64,000 nucleotides of DNA, taken from NCBI RefSeq assembly GCF_020283565.1, contig NC_060059.1, forward strand, positions 41,966,338-42,030,337, read 5' to 3'. The position numbers were made by a program, and so were the translations under genes. The stretch's first letter is position 1. Every line of letters starts with the position of its first letter. Source of the DNA: Trifolium pratense (lineage: Eukaryota; Streptophyta; Magnoliopsida; Fabales; Fabaceae). The notes under the pieces are model-generated. The model saw only the letters and a program-made list of their open reading frames with translations, ran no database searches and was not told the DNA's origin. Positions 1 to 11,062 of this stretch are shown in pieces.

Positions 1-240
1 GTTTGCATTGTTCAATTTGTTGGGTTGAATGTTGTAGTGAACCAATACAATACAGTGGTGAGTGTTGGAGCATCAATTGTGATTAAGATCAAAGAAGTTT
101 TACATTGGATGAAAATGTTAGGGTTGAGCAACATAAAAGTGAGTGGATTCATATATCCAATACCTTAAAATTTCGATGAATATTTGATGCCCTATCTACT
201 TATGTGTTTGCGCCTAATGTGAGGATCATCGGTTCATTAG
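1..240. other. Unassigned flank before the duplicated block
   Basis: No convincing gene or repeat boundary is visible here. The stretch ends where the block shared by the 3' flanks of methyltransferase copies 1 and 2 begins. Confidence 0.4.
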
Positions 241-704
241 ACTTTAATTGAGTGTGAACTATGAACTGTGGAGATGAAACTCAAGCCATCTACATGTTCC
301 AAAACTTTCAAAGTTTAACCACTAAACATGTTACGTTCAATTTGCTTTGATTGATTGATAGATTGGTAGCACTACTAACTACAACGTACACTTTCATTCA
401 TACTAGCACTTTGCTAATACAATATACAACAACTAAACCATTTAAGACTAGTCTGATATAACTCTATGCTCAAGTTATATCAAAAGCACTCCAATACACA
501 AAAGCACTCCAATACACCAACAAAAAGGAGCGGAAACTCAGAAAAAGAAAACACCAACAAAAGTACAAACTACACACCAACTTACTTCTCTACTGAACCC
601 AACACAAGACCATCAACTTACTTCCAAACTACACACACCAACTTACTCCTCTGCTGAACCCAGAACATGACTATCAACATATATAATTGTTGTTGTTACT
701 GTTG
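241..704. repeat. 3' flank of methyltransferase copy 1, duplicated at 17701
   Basis: This stretch is nearly identical to 17701-18185. The two copies start matching abruptly at 241 and 17701 and run into the last exons of copies 1 and 2. Small differences are visible, for example an extra piece of about 55 bp near 18075-18130. The short open frames in it are rich in Asn, Thr and Ser and do not look like a gene. Confidence 0.85.
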
Positions 705-1248
705 TCACTTGACTAGAGAAATGTTGAAAGCCAAAAATTTAGGCCTAGTTTTGGAGAAATGGTGATCCAAAAGTTGAGCATACCTTCCAAACAAGTCGTC
801 CATTATATGACTCCCAAAATGATATTCTAGTAGGGACTCATAAGCAGCCCTTACGAGCCTTGCGAAACCTTCTCCTTTTTCCGATTTGATCCCTTCATCC
901 CAATCAATTTCATAAGTTTCAAGGGAATCCACTGAGAATGACCCTTCGTTTTCAATCACCATTTTCAATTCTTCATAACAACATGCATAGTAAGGAGCGT
1001 TAAAAGAATCCACTTTTTCTTCTTCAACAAGACCCTATGCACGGAAAAGTAAATAAATATGAGAAAGTTTAGAGTTTCCCAAGTATATACCATAGTATAA
1101 AATATTTTTACGGAAGTCTTTAATGGGAGGTGTGTCTAATATGAACCTCGGTACAAAGGTGAACTTTTACCAAATTTTTTTTTGTAAGAAATGAGTTTCA
1201 TACAAATATAGAATGGAGTATAAAATGTTCATGTTAGAGGCACCCATA

Positions 1249-1311
<63 letters not shown>

Positions 1312-3250
1312 ATTTAATTTTTATTAAAATTTGTAAAATTCCACCTTTGACTTTATATTGTTCGTCTACCTTTTGTTCATGTGTAATTATATTTAATATA
1401 AATATATGATAAGCGTTTTATTTACCTTTGACCTTTTTTAAGGGGTCCATATTAGATGTCATTATAAGTACGTAGGAGATATATATTATGTACCTCTGGA
1501 ACCATGGTCATAAGGGCTTGTGCTAAAAGTTCCCAATGGTAGCAACCATAGGGTGCTGCTGGGTCCATGGATTCTCTACCCATAAAAGAAAGGACCATGC
1601 GTCCCCCATCTACCAACTCTAGAGAACGTGACTCAAGGAAACATGAAAAATCATTTTGAAATTGTTGAGAATAAGCTTCTATCACAGAATTGGGAGTGGT
1701 CTTTGATATGTAGAGTTTTCCCTTATTCGATCTCCTCACACTTTCATCCTTCAAACCACTAGGAACCTATAGAAAAGAGGGATCAAAAGCTTGATTTTAG
1801 GAATAACAAGCCAAAACTTTAATTTAAATAAAATAAAAGATCAAAAGTGCATCTAAACATTTTAAATAAAAACATTAGAAAACGTACCCGAGAAAGCCAA
1901 TGGAGGCTTGAAGAAGAGTGAAAAAAGTTGATGGACTTAGTTGGGAAAAGTCTACCGTAGAAAGTTCCCGGTACGGCAGAAACAAAACAAGTAGAACCGA
2001 AATCCCTGATATTATTATTTTTACTTTGATTATTTTCCTTTTCTTGCTTAATTTTTTTGTGAAAAGATGGCAATGAAGTAAAGATGTTGTTGAAGTCATT
2101 GGTGAAAAGGTCATTCAAATACAACATTAATTCCTTTGGTGCTAATCGATTCAAAGTGTTTGAGGTTGCATATATTGTTTGAACTAGCTCCGAGATTACC
2201 ATTAAGGTATTAGGTCCTGATGAGCAACCTAAGTCAGCAATTCCCATCTTCATTATTGGCCCTCTTTGTGAGCATAGAATTTCTTTAATAGCTTTCTCTA
2301 CTGCTTGTTTTGTCAATGATATTAACTTCCTCTACAAAAAAAAATTATTTACACAAAAAAATATGTGATCTTTTCATTAATTGTATGTGTTTCTGCTCAA
2401 CAAAACAATAGTATGGTACAATTATGAACATGAATTTGAATCTCCACTCCTTTACGCGATTATAAAAAAGTTATAAAAAGTAAGGTTGGAAGAACAAGAG
2501 TTATGCGAGGTGGTTGGAGGGGTGTAGAGTAGAATGATCCTAAATTTGAATCCTTGACATTTATATGTGCTCAGTACAATTAGATTCAATGACACCAACT
2601 ATAGATATTTGATTGAACTATTTATTTTTATCAATTAGTATAGTGATTATAATTTGATAGAACCAAGGTGCCTTTGTTTTATTTTTATTTTTTATATGAT
2701 ATTTATAGTATTATTTTTATGTTAAAAGTTTTTTAATAGAGTTTTTATTTATTTATTTATAAAAGCCCGAAATAAAAAATTGGTTTAATTAGTTTATCTT
2801 AAAATGTCGTTTTAACTATTTCATCATTTTGTTACAAATTTTTTTATATCATAAAATTTCAAAAAAATCTCTAAGAAAGAAACTATTTTAAATAGCATTT
2901 TATAAAAGTCATTTTTTCGAGATAAATTTTTTAAAAAATTGTGATTTTTATTAAGTTAAATTTTTTAACATATTTAATGAATGTAAAAATCACATTTTTA
3001 ATTTATAAGAAGATGACTTTAAAATAATTTTTACTATTTTTAATTAAGTTATCATAAAAATAATTTTTAAAATACAAAGAAAAAAAAACTTTTTTAAAAC
3101 TAAAACAAACGCACCTCTAATTGCAGAAAAAAATTACATACTAATTTTATAAGATCAATAATATATATATACCTGGACGGAGGAGTTCATGGCATAGCTA
3201 GTTTCGCCAGCTCCTTTGTTCATGTGAAGAGTTTCCACTACGGTTTCCAT
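705..3250 (-). CDS. SABATH carboxyl methyltransferase copy 1, jasmonate O-methyltransferase-like
   Basis: Predicted SAM-dependent methyltransferase that forms methyl esters of small carboxylic acids in the cytosol. Exons, minus strand: 3173-3250, 1888-2331, 1494-1766, 705-1034, all with GT/AG borders, giving 374 codons; SABATH proteins are usually about 360-390. The start is ATG at 3250, followed by the family N-terminus [14 protein letters not shown] (residues 10-23). SAM-binding motif [11 protein letters not shown] is at 57-67 and [10 protein letters not shown] at 98-107. The active-site stretch [11 protein letters not shown] (164-174) has the small Ser and His typical of JMT, where salicylate enzymes have Tyr and Met. 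[11 protein letters not shown] and the exon 4 start [14 protein letters not shown] also match JMT. The substrate is not proven; benzoate, salicylate or another acid is possible. No frameshift or stop was found. Confidence 0.88.
1250..1312. repeat. ATT trinucleotide microsatellite in intron 3 of copy 1
   Basis: About 20 units of ATT in a row. The equivalent intron of copy 2 has only a short ATT run (21490-21510). Confidence 0.95.
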
Positions 3251-3338
3251 TTCTTTTTTGTGGGATTAATTGAGATGTTCAATGTTCCTTTCAATTATAG
3301 AACACTACTATATATATACTATTTTAAGCAAGTGAATA
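3251..3338 (-). promoter_or_regulatory. 5' leader region of copy 1
   Basis: The sequence directly upstream of the ATG matches the leaders of copies 2-4 until it is cut at 3338 by a MITE. No good TATA box of the kind seen in the sister genes remains in place here; the matching block lies further away, at about 4252-4400. Confidence 0.45.
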
Positions 3339-3591
3339 CTCCCACGTCCCAAAATATAATAACTTTTTAACCACTGCACGTATGCTAATATATAATTTTG
3401 ATTCCGAATATTTTTAATTTCTATATTAGTAAAAATTATAGAAATTTGATATATTAAAAATATAAATCGAAACAAATCAAACAAGATCTTATATGATAAT
3501 ATTCACATTTATATACTTTTTAAAAAATACGGTCAAAACAAGACATACAAATAGTCAAAGAATGTCTTATATATAAAATGGGACGGGGAAG
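3339..3591. mobile_element. Stowaway-like MITE in the promoter of copy 1
   Basis: Inverted ends of the CTCCC-type (CTCCCACGTCCCA on the left, GGGACGGGGAAG on the right) are flanked by a TA duplication at 3337-3338 and 3592-3593. The interior is AT-rich and has no coding potential. The type resembles the element at 29251. Confidence 0.75.
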
Positions 3592-3600
3592 TAGATAGCT

Positions 3601-4251
3601 GAAAAGCTAGTTGATTTAAATTTGTGTGTTTGGTAAAATTAGTTTTTCAAGTCACTAATAAAGATAAAATGACATAAAAATACATGTATGTGTAATTTTA
3701 TTTTTAAAAACATTTTTAACTATAATTTATTTTAAATTAAAGTTTGAAAATTATAAATGTGATATATAAATTTAATTGAGATTTGTTTAACTAAAATTGT
3801 TTAACTTTATTATCAAATTTTTATATTTTATTTTTTAACGGAAAATTATATCATTTTATTTAAAATGATAAATATGTAAAAAGAAAAACAATAAATATTG
3901 ATATGCATGCAGCAAAAGGATTTGGTTGAAAATAAAAATTCAACAAGAGGCAAGTGCTAGTGTAGTTACTATTCCTAAAGCAAATAACGTGGGTAGTTTA
4001 ATTTTTTGAAAAAAAATAAAAATTATCAAAACTAATATAATACGATTAAAAATAGAATAAAATATAAAAATTTATAAGTTATAAGCTCAAATACTAGTTG
4101 AAATAGCATATTAAAAAATGCGATAAGCTAGTTTGAACAATTCGTTACCAAATACTTCACATTTTTATCAAACAAACTTATAAACTAGTCCAATAAACTA
4201 TAAGCTAGCTTATTGAACTTATAAAAAACGTGGTTTAAGTATAGTACTAAA
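3601..4251. mobile_element. AT-rich insertion separating copy 1 from its promoter block
   Basis: This stretch is absent from the corresponding place in copy 3. It carries loosely inverted AAGCTAG-containing ends (3605-3612 and about 4200-4210) and no coding potential. It is probably a degenerate MITE or foldback element. The borders come from comparison with copy 3 and are approximate. Confidence 0.5.
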
Positions 4252-4400
4252 CGTGTGTCTATAAAATAGTGCAAACTACGGTCTGACTACCCCATATGGA
4301 GGTACGACATTCATTAGTCATATCATGCAAGGGGTCCTGTCCTTACATAGCTACTTAGTAGTTAGTACGTGCTAGTACATATAGCAAAACAATTGTCTAA
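4252..4400 (-). promoter_or_regulatory. Displaced promoter block of copy 1
   Basis: It matches the block upstream of copy 3 (about 41220-41340): the TATA-like CTATAAAATAG on the plus strand, then the GGAGGTACGACATT and ATCATGCAAGGGG blocks. Here it lies about 1.0 kb from the ATG, against about 0.1 kb in copy 3. Confidence 0.55.
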
Positions 4401-5230
4401 CGACTTAAGTATTCCCTATACGATACCAATACGATACGATATTGATATAGTGATACGAGAAATTTTTTAAAATTTTTGACATGATAGGCCACGATACATT
4501 ATTTAAAAAATAAATTTAAAATTAAATATATATAAATGCACAATATACAAACATAACTAAAATTGATAATGATAAAAAATTAACATTCAAATTGCTCGGT
4601 TTGAGCAAAAAAATAACAATTACATATCTTAAGTTAAGTAGTACCCAAAAAAGAGAGTGAGCTGGGTAACTTAACTGGTTAAGCTAGTTGAGCTAAGAGT
4701 CAATGAGTTGGAGATTCATGATTCAAGTCCCGACAAGAAGAAAAATTAACATAAGAATATAATATACTAACAATTTGCTTATAAAAAAAAATACGTACTA
4801 CCCAAAGACATAGTTGGTAACGTCATACTCTAACATTCAGTACTTAAGAGAAAACACGAATTGTATCAGTTTCCTTTCTTGCGTTTTCATCATCAAAGAA
4901 CATTAATTATCTGACACTTTTTCGATACGCGTATCAAAGAAATATCTGACATGTATCGGTTATATTTTTTTTAAAAGATAATATAATCTCCGATACGTGT
5001 ATCGGAAAGTATCGGACGAGTATCAATATCAAAACACGGGTATGTATGTAACATTGGGGTCAGTTGACCCCACATCTAATATGTTCTTTCAACTAATAAT
5101 GAAGTAATTTGATCCATTGACCTAGGTAGAAATATGTTTATGTCCCCACACACACAAAAATCACACAATTAGGCACACCCTCATTCAATTTATATGGTGT
5201 ATCCGGAGAAAGGATCTTTCCATTTGTTTT
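4401..5230. repeat. GATACG-rich repeat stretch
   Basis: Many variants of GATACG/CGTATC occur at 4420-4500 and 4920-5040, and again in inverted sense at 7310-7370. Sequence near 5045-5230 (GGAGAAAGGATC) also recurs inverted near 7115-7300. This may be the two arms of one nested, decayed DNA transposon. No gene is visible. Confidence 0.4.
4655..4750 (+). mobile_element. tRNA-derived SINE-like fragment
   Basis: It has an A-box-like TAACTTAACTGGTTAAG and, about 50 bases on, a B-box-like GATTCATGATTCAAGTCC, followed by A-rich sequence. This spacing is that of a tRNA-related SINE head. Confidence 0.45.
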
Positions 5231-7110
5231 CTTTTAATTTTTCTCAATTTTCGCATTTCAACCATCAATCAACTTTATTATTATTATTTTTTTAGATTTA
5301 AATATTGTTTTATATTTACAGTCCAATGATCCAAATACCAACATTATTTCCTCAATTTTTTATTGTAATAACCCATATTTTTAACAATAAAATAATTTTA
5401 AAAAAAACTTTATTTCCTTAAAGAGTATGACTAAATTCTTGTTTTTGTAAAAAAGAATAATTATCTGCGATTACGAGTAATACTTACACAATGATACAAT
5501 GTTTCATTTAAATTATAAGTTAATAAAAACCCCCCAATTGTTTATCCACACGCACGCATCAAGCAAAAACACCAATCATGATCATCTCCTTGAGTACCTA
5601 AAATGTTAATTGTAATGGTCAATTTTCTTATCCAAATTGAATCATACTCACCATAAGAAAAATGCCATAAAATAATAACAAAACACTTCATCAATCAAAA
5701 GATTTCTAAAAAAAATATATAATTATTTATTTTCCAAGAAAAAGTAGTCGAATAACTTCTCAACAGATAAACAATTGGGCACATAATGGCAAACTATCTC
5801 TCTTAGACGACCAACCATATGCATATCAACTCAACAATTAATAAAATGAAACAACTCATAACAACAATAAGGGCAATACGACAAATGGCAGTTCAACTAC
5901 CACCGTAGCAACACGACAAACGACAGCTAATCGGCCACCAGCGCAATCAAGGCAACAACGGCATAATCACACGCCTTATAAGTATCAACTCCATTAAATT
6001 TGATTCAACTATGTCAATTCTAAATCAGATATTTCGAATATAGTGCTTTTCTACACTAAATCAATATGACTAGCGACAAGAACGGATAACTTAATCCTCT
6101 CTATACTTTTATTCATATTTCCCTTGATTTATATAATGAACTTTTAATGGATTTTAACAAACCACAAACTAAATATACCATAATCAAATCATCGTCAACT
6201 CACTTCTCAAACGACAACACACTTCAAACAAAACTAGTTTCTTTCTATTAGTTTATTTTTAATTATTTCTTTTAAAAGATAAAGGCCCTATTACCACTTC
6301 ACAACACAATCCTTACGTAGTATGAATTTATGGGGAAAAAACCCTTACCTTAGACGCTTTCCTTCCGAGAACAATACAAGGCTAAATTCGCAACTATAGT
6401 TTACACACGATATCTCTCATTCCAAAGTTTGGTTCGACGATCCAAGGTTGAAAACGAAGAACTATATGTTGAGATGCTAACAAATTAGATTGGAGGAGAA
6501 TAAAATTCATAACAAAGCTTTGTGGTCACTTGAAATGATAAGGTAGGCTTCATCTCTGTTATTTGTTTGTTAGGCATATATCCTCAAATTGATGAGATAG
6601 AAATTTTGTTTAATAGGCTTGGTTATCCCCATGACAATAAGTGTCTTTCAATTTATTCAAGAAGATAGGGACACAGGGTTTACGGTTTCATCATTATGGA
6701 GTAAATGAAAATAAATTGCAAGTTGTATAATAGTGTAGGATTCATTCCTTTCCTAACTGCTAGACAAGACAATAATGAAGTATGAATAATAATTATTTAT
6801 TGGCTCATAAAACGTGTGATTAAGAGAATGCAAATATACTGGCCGAATTTTAGGTACATAGAGAGGATTGATATCATGGTCATGTCACTGACCAAATTTA
6901 CTCTTTATTTTTCTCCACTTATTTAATTTACCAAAATTTCTCTAATTATAATTAAATTATTTATTCTCTTGGTTGAAAAATTATTTATTCTCACTATCCC
7001 ATCTCCTCTACTCTAAATTCTCAATAATTAATTGGTTCGACATATATTTCTACCAAAATTAATTAAATAATAACGAAATAACTATTCCTAAATTTCGGGG
7101 CGTTACATTT
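5231..7110. other. AT-rich intergenic stretch, nothing recognised
   Basis: No open frame of note, no paired repeat ends and no RNA gene were seen. It lies between the two inverted arms described at 4401-5230 and 7111-7370 and may be the interior of a decayed element. Confidence 0.4.
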
Positions 7111-7370
7111 TTCACTTGAGAGAATCCTTTCTCCGTATATCCGTATGTGTATGATAGGAAACAAAACTTAGAAAATCACCATTTAATAGGGAACAAAAAC
7201 ATATTTAACCCTTTAAACTAAATACATAACAGGAAATTGGCCAAATTTTATTTATATAAGGGACTGAGTAACCTTGACCCCACTTATTAAAATTCCTGGA
7301 TCCGTCCTTGTCGGTATCGAGTACGTATTGGACACGATACTTCGTTATTTTTGGAGTATCGAGATTTCAC
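7111..7370. repeat. Inverted counterpart of the 4401-5230 arm
   Basis: CTTTCTCCGTATATCCG near 7128-7144 and CCTGGATCCGTCC near 7299-7311 resemble, in inverted sense, sequences near 5200-5220 and the GGATCCAGG ends common in plant DNA transposons. CGTATC/GATACG motifs follow at 7313-7345. Confidence 0.35.
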
Positions 7371-8715
7371 AGCTAACGAAATTATTAATTACTATCTCAT
7401 ACAAAAAAACATTATTAATTTTTATTGATTTCGCAATATGTATCTAAACTATCATGATAAATGAAATATATTAAAATATTATTAATTATCTCAATAAAAA
7501 ATTATTAATTAATTCTTTTTGTTCGAATATTACTGATTGTTTTATTAGTTAGTTGAAGTGTCACTAAATCATGAACCCAATTCATAAGATTTAGGTTGTG
7601 GACCTTGTGGTTCATATCCATATATATATGTTAACAAATTAAAACGAGTGTTGCTATTGGTATTTTTTTTATATATATAAAAGGTTAAAAGTGTACAAAG
7701 ATGACAACTAAGTATCTTAATTATGTTGGCACTTCAAAACAGCCACTTAAGTACCATAATGAAAATATATTAGATAAAAATAAAATAATAATAAAGGAAA
7801 ATTGGAATAAAATCAAAGTATAAGAGTTTATCTGTATCATTAAAAATCTTACCAAGAAAAATCAATGAAATAAAATCTTAATGAAGGGAAAAAGAGTGTA
7901 GAATCTATATAAAGGTAAACCTAACCTATTATAATTGAAATCATTCTAAATAGAGCTACATATGCTATTGTGATTTGTGAAGTTATTAGGGTGTATTCTA
8001 GCATGGGAGACTGAAACATATCTCTCATCAGTGGAAGACTAGTTTCATCCGTACGATGTGTTGAAAAAACTTTCAACAGATGCGATTAAGTACAAGGAAC
8101 TTATTGCTACGGTACAATACTAGCAGATTTTTAATGTTTAATTTATTCTTTTTACTTTAATTATCTATTTCACTTAAATAATACTTTAAACAAGATCTGA
8201 AGATTGTTCCTTGCTTTAAGAATTTTCAAAAGTGCTGAAAGAAAATAATAGTTTTCTTAGTTAATGACTTAAATAATTGTAGATTACTTGAACAAGCTCT
8301 GAAGATTCAAAACTTTGAATAGAAAGAAAGGGAAGAAAGTCCAAAGATGGAAGAAATTGAACCAAATGATAATTTGGAACTTTGAGATTTCAAGGGGAAT
8401 AGTATAACATTAGAGTTTGTTTTAATAGTAGAGTGACGATGGAGACACATGATGATTCCTGAATTGACCAAAAGCACTAATCATAAAAGAAAAAGAATGA
8501 TAGTAGTACTTTTTTTGTTTTGGAGAGTCTGATGTATTAGAGACTGTGGGAAGGTTGAGAGTGATATCTAACAATTTTTACATAGTGATATTTTCTGGTT
8601 GTCGGTTTAAATAACGCTCGTGATTTTTTCTCCGGTTTTAGGGTTTGCACGTTATAGTCTTGTGTTGTGATTGTTTTCTTTTATTTTCTCTATATCTGTT
8701 TTTCCCAACAAACAA
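7371..8715. other. Upstream flank of copy 1, partly shared with copy 3
   Basis: Blocks at about 7545-7660 and 8400-8500 resemble 42235-42340 and 42440-42570 upstream of copy 3, so the tandem duplication unit reached at least 5 kb upstream of the gene. No coding sequence was recognised. Confidence 0.45.
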
Positions 8716-8835
8716 GTTTCACATCGGTTGCGAGATGAGTTGAATATATGTTTATAAAGTAGAGACAATCACCACTTTACAAGCTGATTTTGTAGAATTA
8801 AGTTAAGTTCAACTCTCAATTTTAAGACACTATTT
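8716..8835 (+). mobile_element. Decayed TRIM-type LTR fragment
   Basis: TTTCACATCGGTTGCGAGATG, then GTTTATAA and TTACAAGC, match the LTRs of the TRIM at 36507-36841 in order and spacing. Only one copy is present. Confidence 0.5.
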
Positions 8836-9296
8836 ATTAACCTATCACAATTGTCCACTTCAACAAAGTGTACCGATATTTTTAAAAAATTACACCAAAG
8901 AATTCACACATAATTATAAACTATGGAAAACGAGTATCATGAACGCGGGTGAAACACATATAACAGTTATTTAATTTGTCCTAACTAGGACCACATTTCA
9001 GAAAACGAAAAGGAAAAGAAAACGTGCATGGTATTTCTAACTTCAATATGAAAAACATGTTTTTTTTATTAAAAAAAACATTTTTGAGTGTTTCCCATAT
9101 GCATGCAAATGCCAATAATCAAACTCCTTTTTTTTTTGACAAATAATAAAACTCCTGACCACATGTTTAAGGGGATCAAGACCGTTACCGCTTAGACTCA
9201 TATTGATTGTTGGTTCGTGCATGGTATTTCTAATTCAATGAAAAACATAAGTTTTTTTTTATTAAAAACATAAGTTTTTTTTTTTATTAAAAAAAA
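8836..9296. other. Intergenic, with pieces shared with upstream of copy 4
   Basis: Sequence around 8935-9000 (ATGAACGCGGGTGAAACA, TTTGTCCTAACTAGGA) resembles 50120-50175 upstream of copy 4 and 43485-43510. Otherwise only poly-T and poly-A runs are seen. Confidence 0.4.
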
Positions 9297-9903
9297 ACAT
9301 AATAACAGTACTTTTCTCGCTCTCTCTCTCAGCCAAACGCGCTCTCTCTCGGCTGGCCCTAATTTTCTTTTCTTCAAGTCGTCTTCTTCTTCTTCTTCTT
9401 CCTTTAGCGGTGAGGGGTGGTTTTCGGTCTTTTTTTTCCTAAAATCACCCCACCACATTTTATTTTCCACCCGTTTAATCTAAATAAGTGATTTTCACAT
9501 AGTCAAGTTTTTTAGTTTTTCTTTTGTTGTTATTTTAGTCGTCTAAGTGCGGCAGTGTGTTGATCGTCGTCCGATTGGTGCGGCGTTTTGGATTATCCGT
9601 CGTGTTACGGTGTTTGTTTAAGTCATATTGAAAGATCAACTTCAATCAATTGCACATTCAATCAATGATTTGGACGTCAACGTTGCAGATCCGGAGCATG
9701 GACATTCCGGTGACTTTAATTTTATCATATTACTTGTAGGCATTTTTCCGTTGTATGCTATTAACTTGGATGATGTGAGTTTGTTCGCAGATTCATCCTT
9801 TTCGTTTTTAGCTAAGTTGAATTTGAATTTGTATTTGCATATGATGTATTCTATCAATTATTGGAATGAATGAACATCTTATTTTTAGTTAAAAAAAAAA
9901 AAA
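9297..9903 (+). other. Transcript-like segment ending in an A tract
   Basis: A CT-rich, 5'-UTR-like stretch (CTCTCTCTCTC near 9319, TCTTCTTCTTC near 9380) is followed by less AT-rich sequence with a weak 81-codon frame lacking an ATG (9628-9873). It ends in a run of about 13 A at 9890-9902. It could be a retrocopied transcript fragment or a 5' gene remnant. I do not recognise the protein. Confidence 0.25.
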
Positions 9904-10830
9904 CTCTGCCTATAGATGCAAAATATTTGATTGCAAGATTTTAACACTAGTGTTTGGGATAATTAACTCCAAACCTGAAAAGCTTGATTTTAGATATATA
10001 CTAGACCAACCTCCTTCTTTATGGTTTCTTGGGTGTTGTTTTCAGATTTTAAAAAACCGTTTAAAAAAAAATTAATTTTTAGTCACCGAAGATATTACTG
10101 GATTGAGTCGCGGACTAGGCCGCTCTCTTTAAGACGTTTCGTGGCACTGCCAAAAATTGTGCAAGCAGACTATCAATCATACCGTCCCCAGGATTAAACA
10201 GTCCAGTTACAACTGTATACCGATTTGCTACCACACTGTAGAAATCAGTCAGAGAATACACCTTCTTGAATGGTACTACAATACCACTCAAATTGATTCT
10301 ACGACATCAGTCTATGATTCATCGGTGATTCAGTGGTACTACAATACCATTCAAATTGATGCTATCTATAAATCATTGATACTACGATACCACATGTATT
10401 AATGATACTACAATATCAATTAATATAATCGCACTGGCGCCATTCCAATATGGTAGTTAGACCATTCTCAAATCAAAGGAATAATAGTACTAAGACCATT
10501 TTTAATTTTGAAAGAACTAGTGATACATTGATCACTCTTAAACCAAATTAATCAATACCAATAAGATTTCTCACTTATTCAAAAATTTCAACTATTGAAT
10601 CAATCTAACAATAGATACACATGCTTATTTGCATATACAAGCAATTATGTAAACAAGTTGAATAAATTAGTATTTCATCTAGAACCAGCCAAAAGAATGT
10701 TTAATTGAATACTCTCATAAGAGGGACTGTAATTACAAGACATATGTAACTAGATTATAAACAAATACTTCCCTACTAGTATAAGATATCCCAATCGCTA
10801 GGGTCTTAAAGAGTACATATAATCAAAAGA
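9904..10830. other. Intergenic with short imperfect repeats
   Basis: At 10270-10420 the motif TGGTACTACAATACCA followed by TCAAATTGAT occurs twice, with further degenerate copies. No gene is seen. Confidence 0.4.
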
Positions 10831-11062
10831 TGTTAAGATAGAAATGAAAAGGAAAATTGGAAAGAAAGATTCATTGTATTGAATTGAATGAATGTTAATA
10901 CATGATTACTATCCTTATATATTGCTATCTAGGATCTATGGTAAGCTAAAGTGTATCTTACATACAGTAACTTATTCTACAAGTTAGTTGTAAACTAAGA
11001 CTAACTATGTACATATTTCTCTAATTCCTCATTGCTTAGATCTTTTCCATTGATAGTTAACA
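10831..11062 (-). repeat. 3' LTR of the copia element
   Basis: 232 bp, identical by eye to 15456-15687. The last codons and the stop of the polyprotein lie inside it (stop at 11001-11003). Confidence 0.95.

Noticed and set aside
466..657. Asn/Thr-rich frame, also present at 17926-18180
   Set aside because: It is in the duplicated 3' flank, low in complexity and changed by a length difference between the copies; nothing suggests translation.
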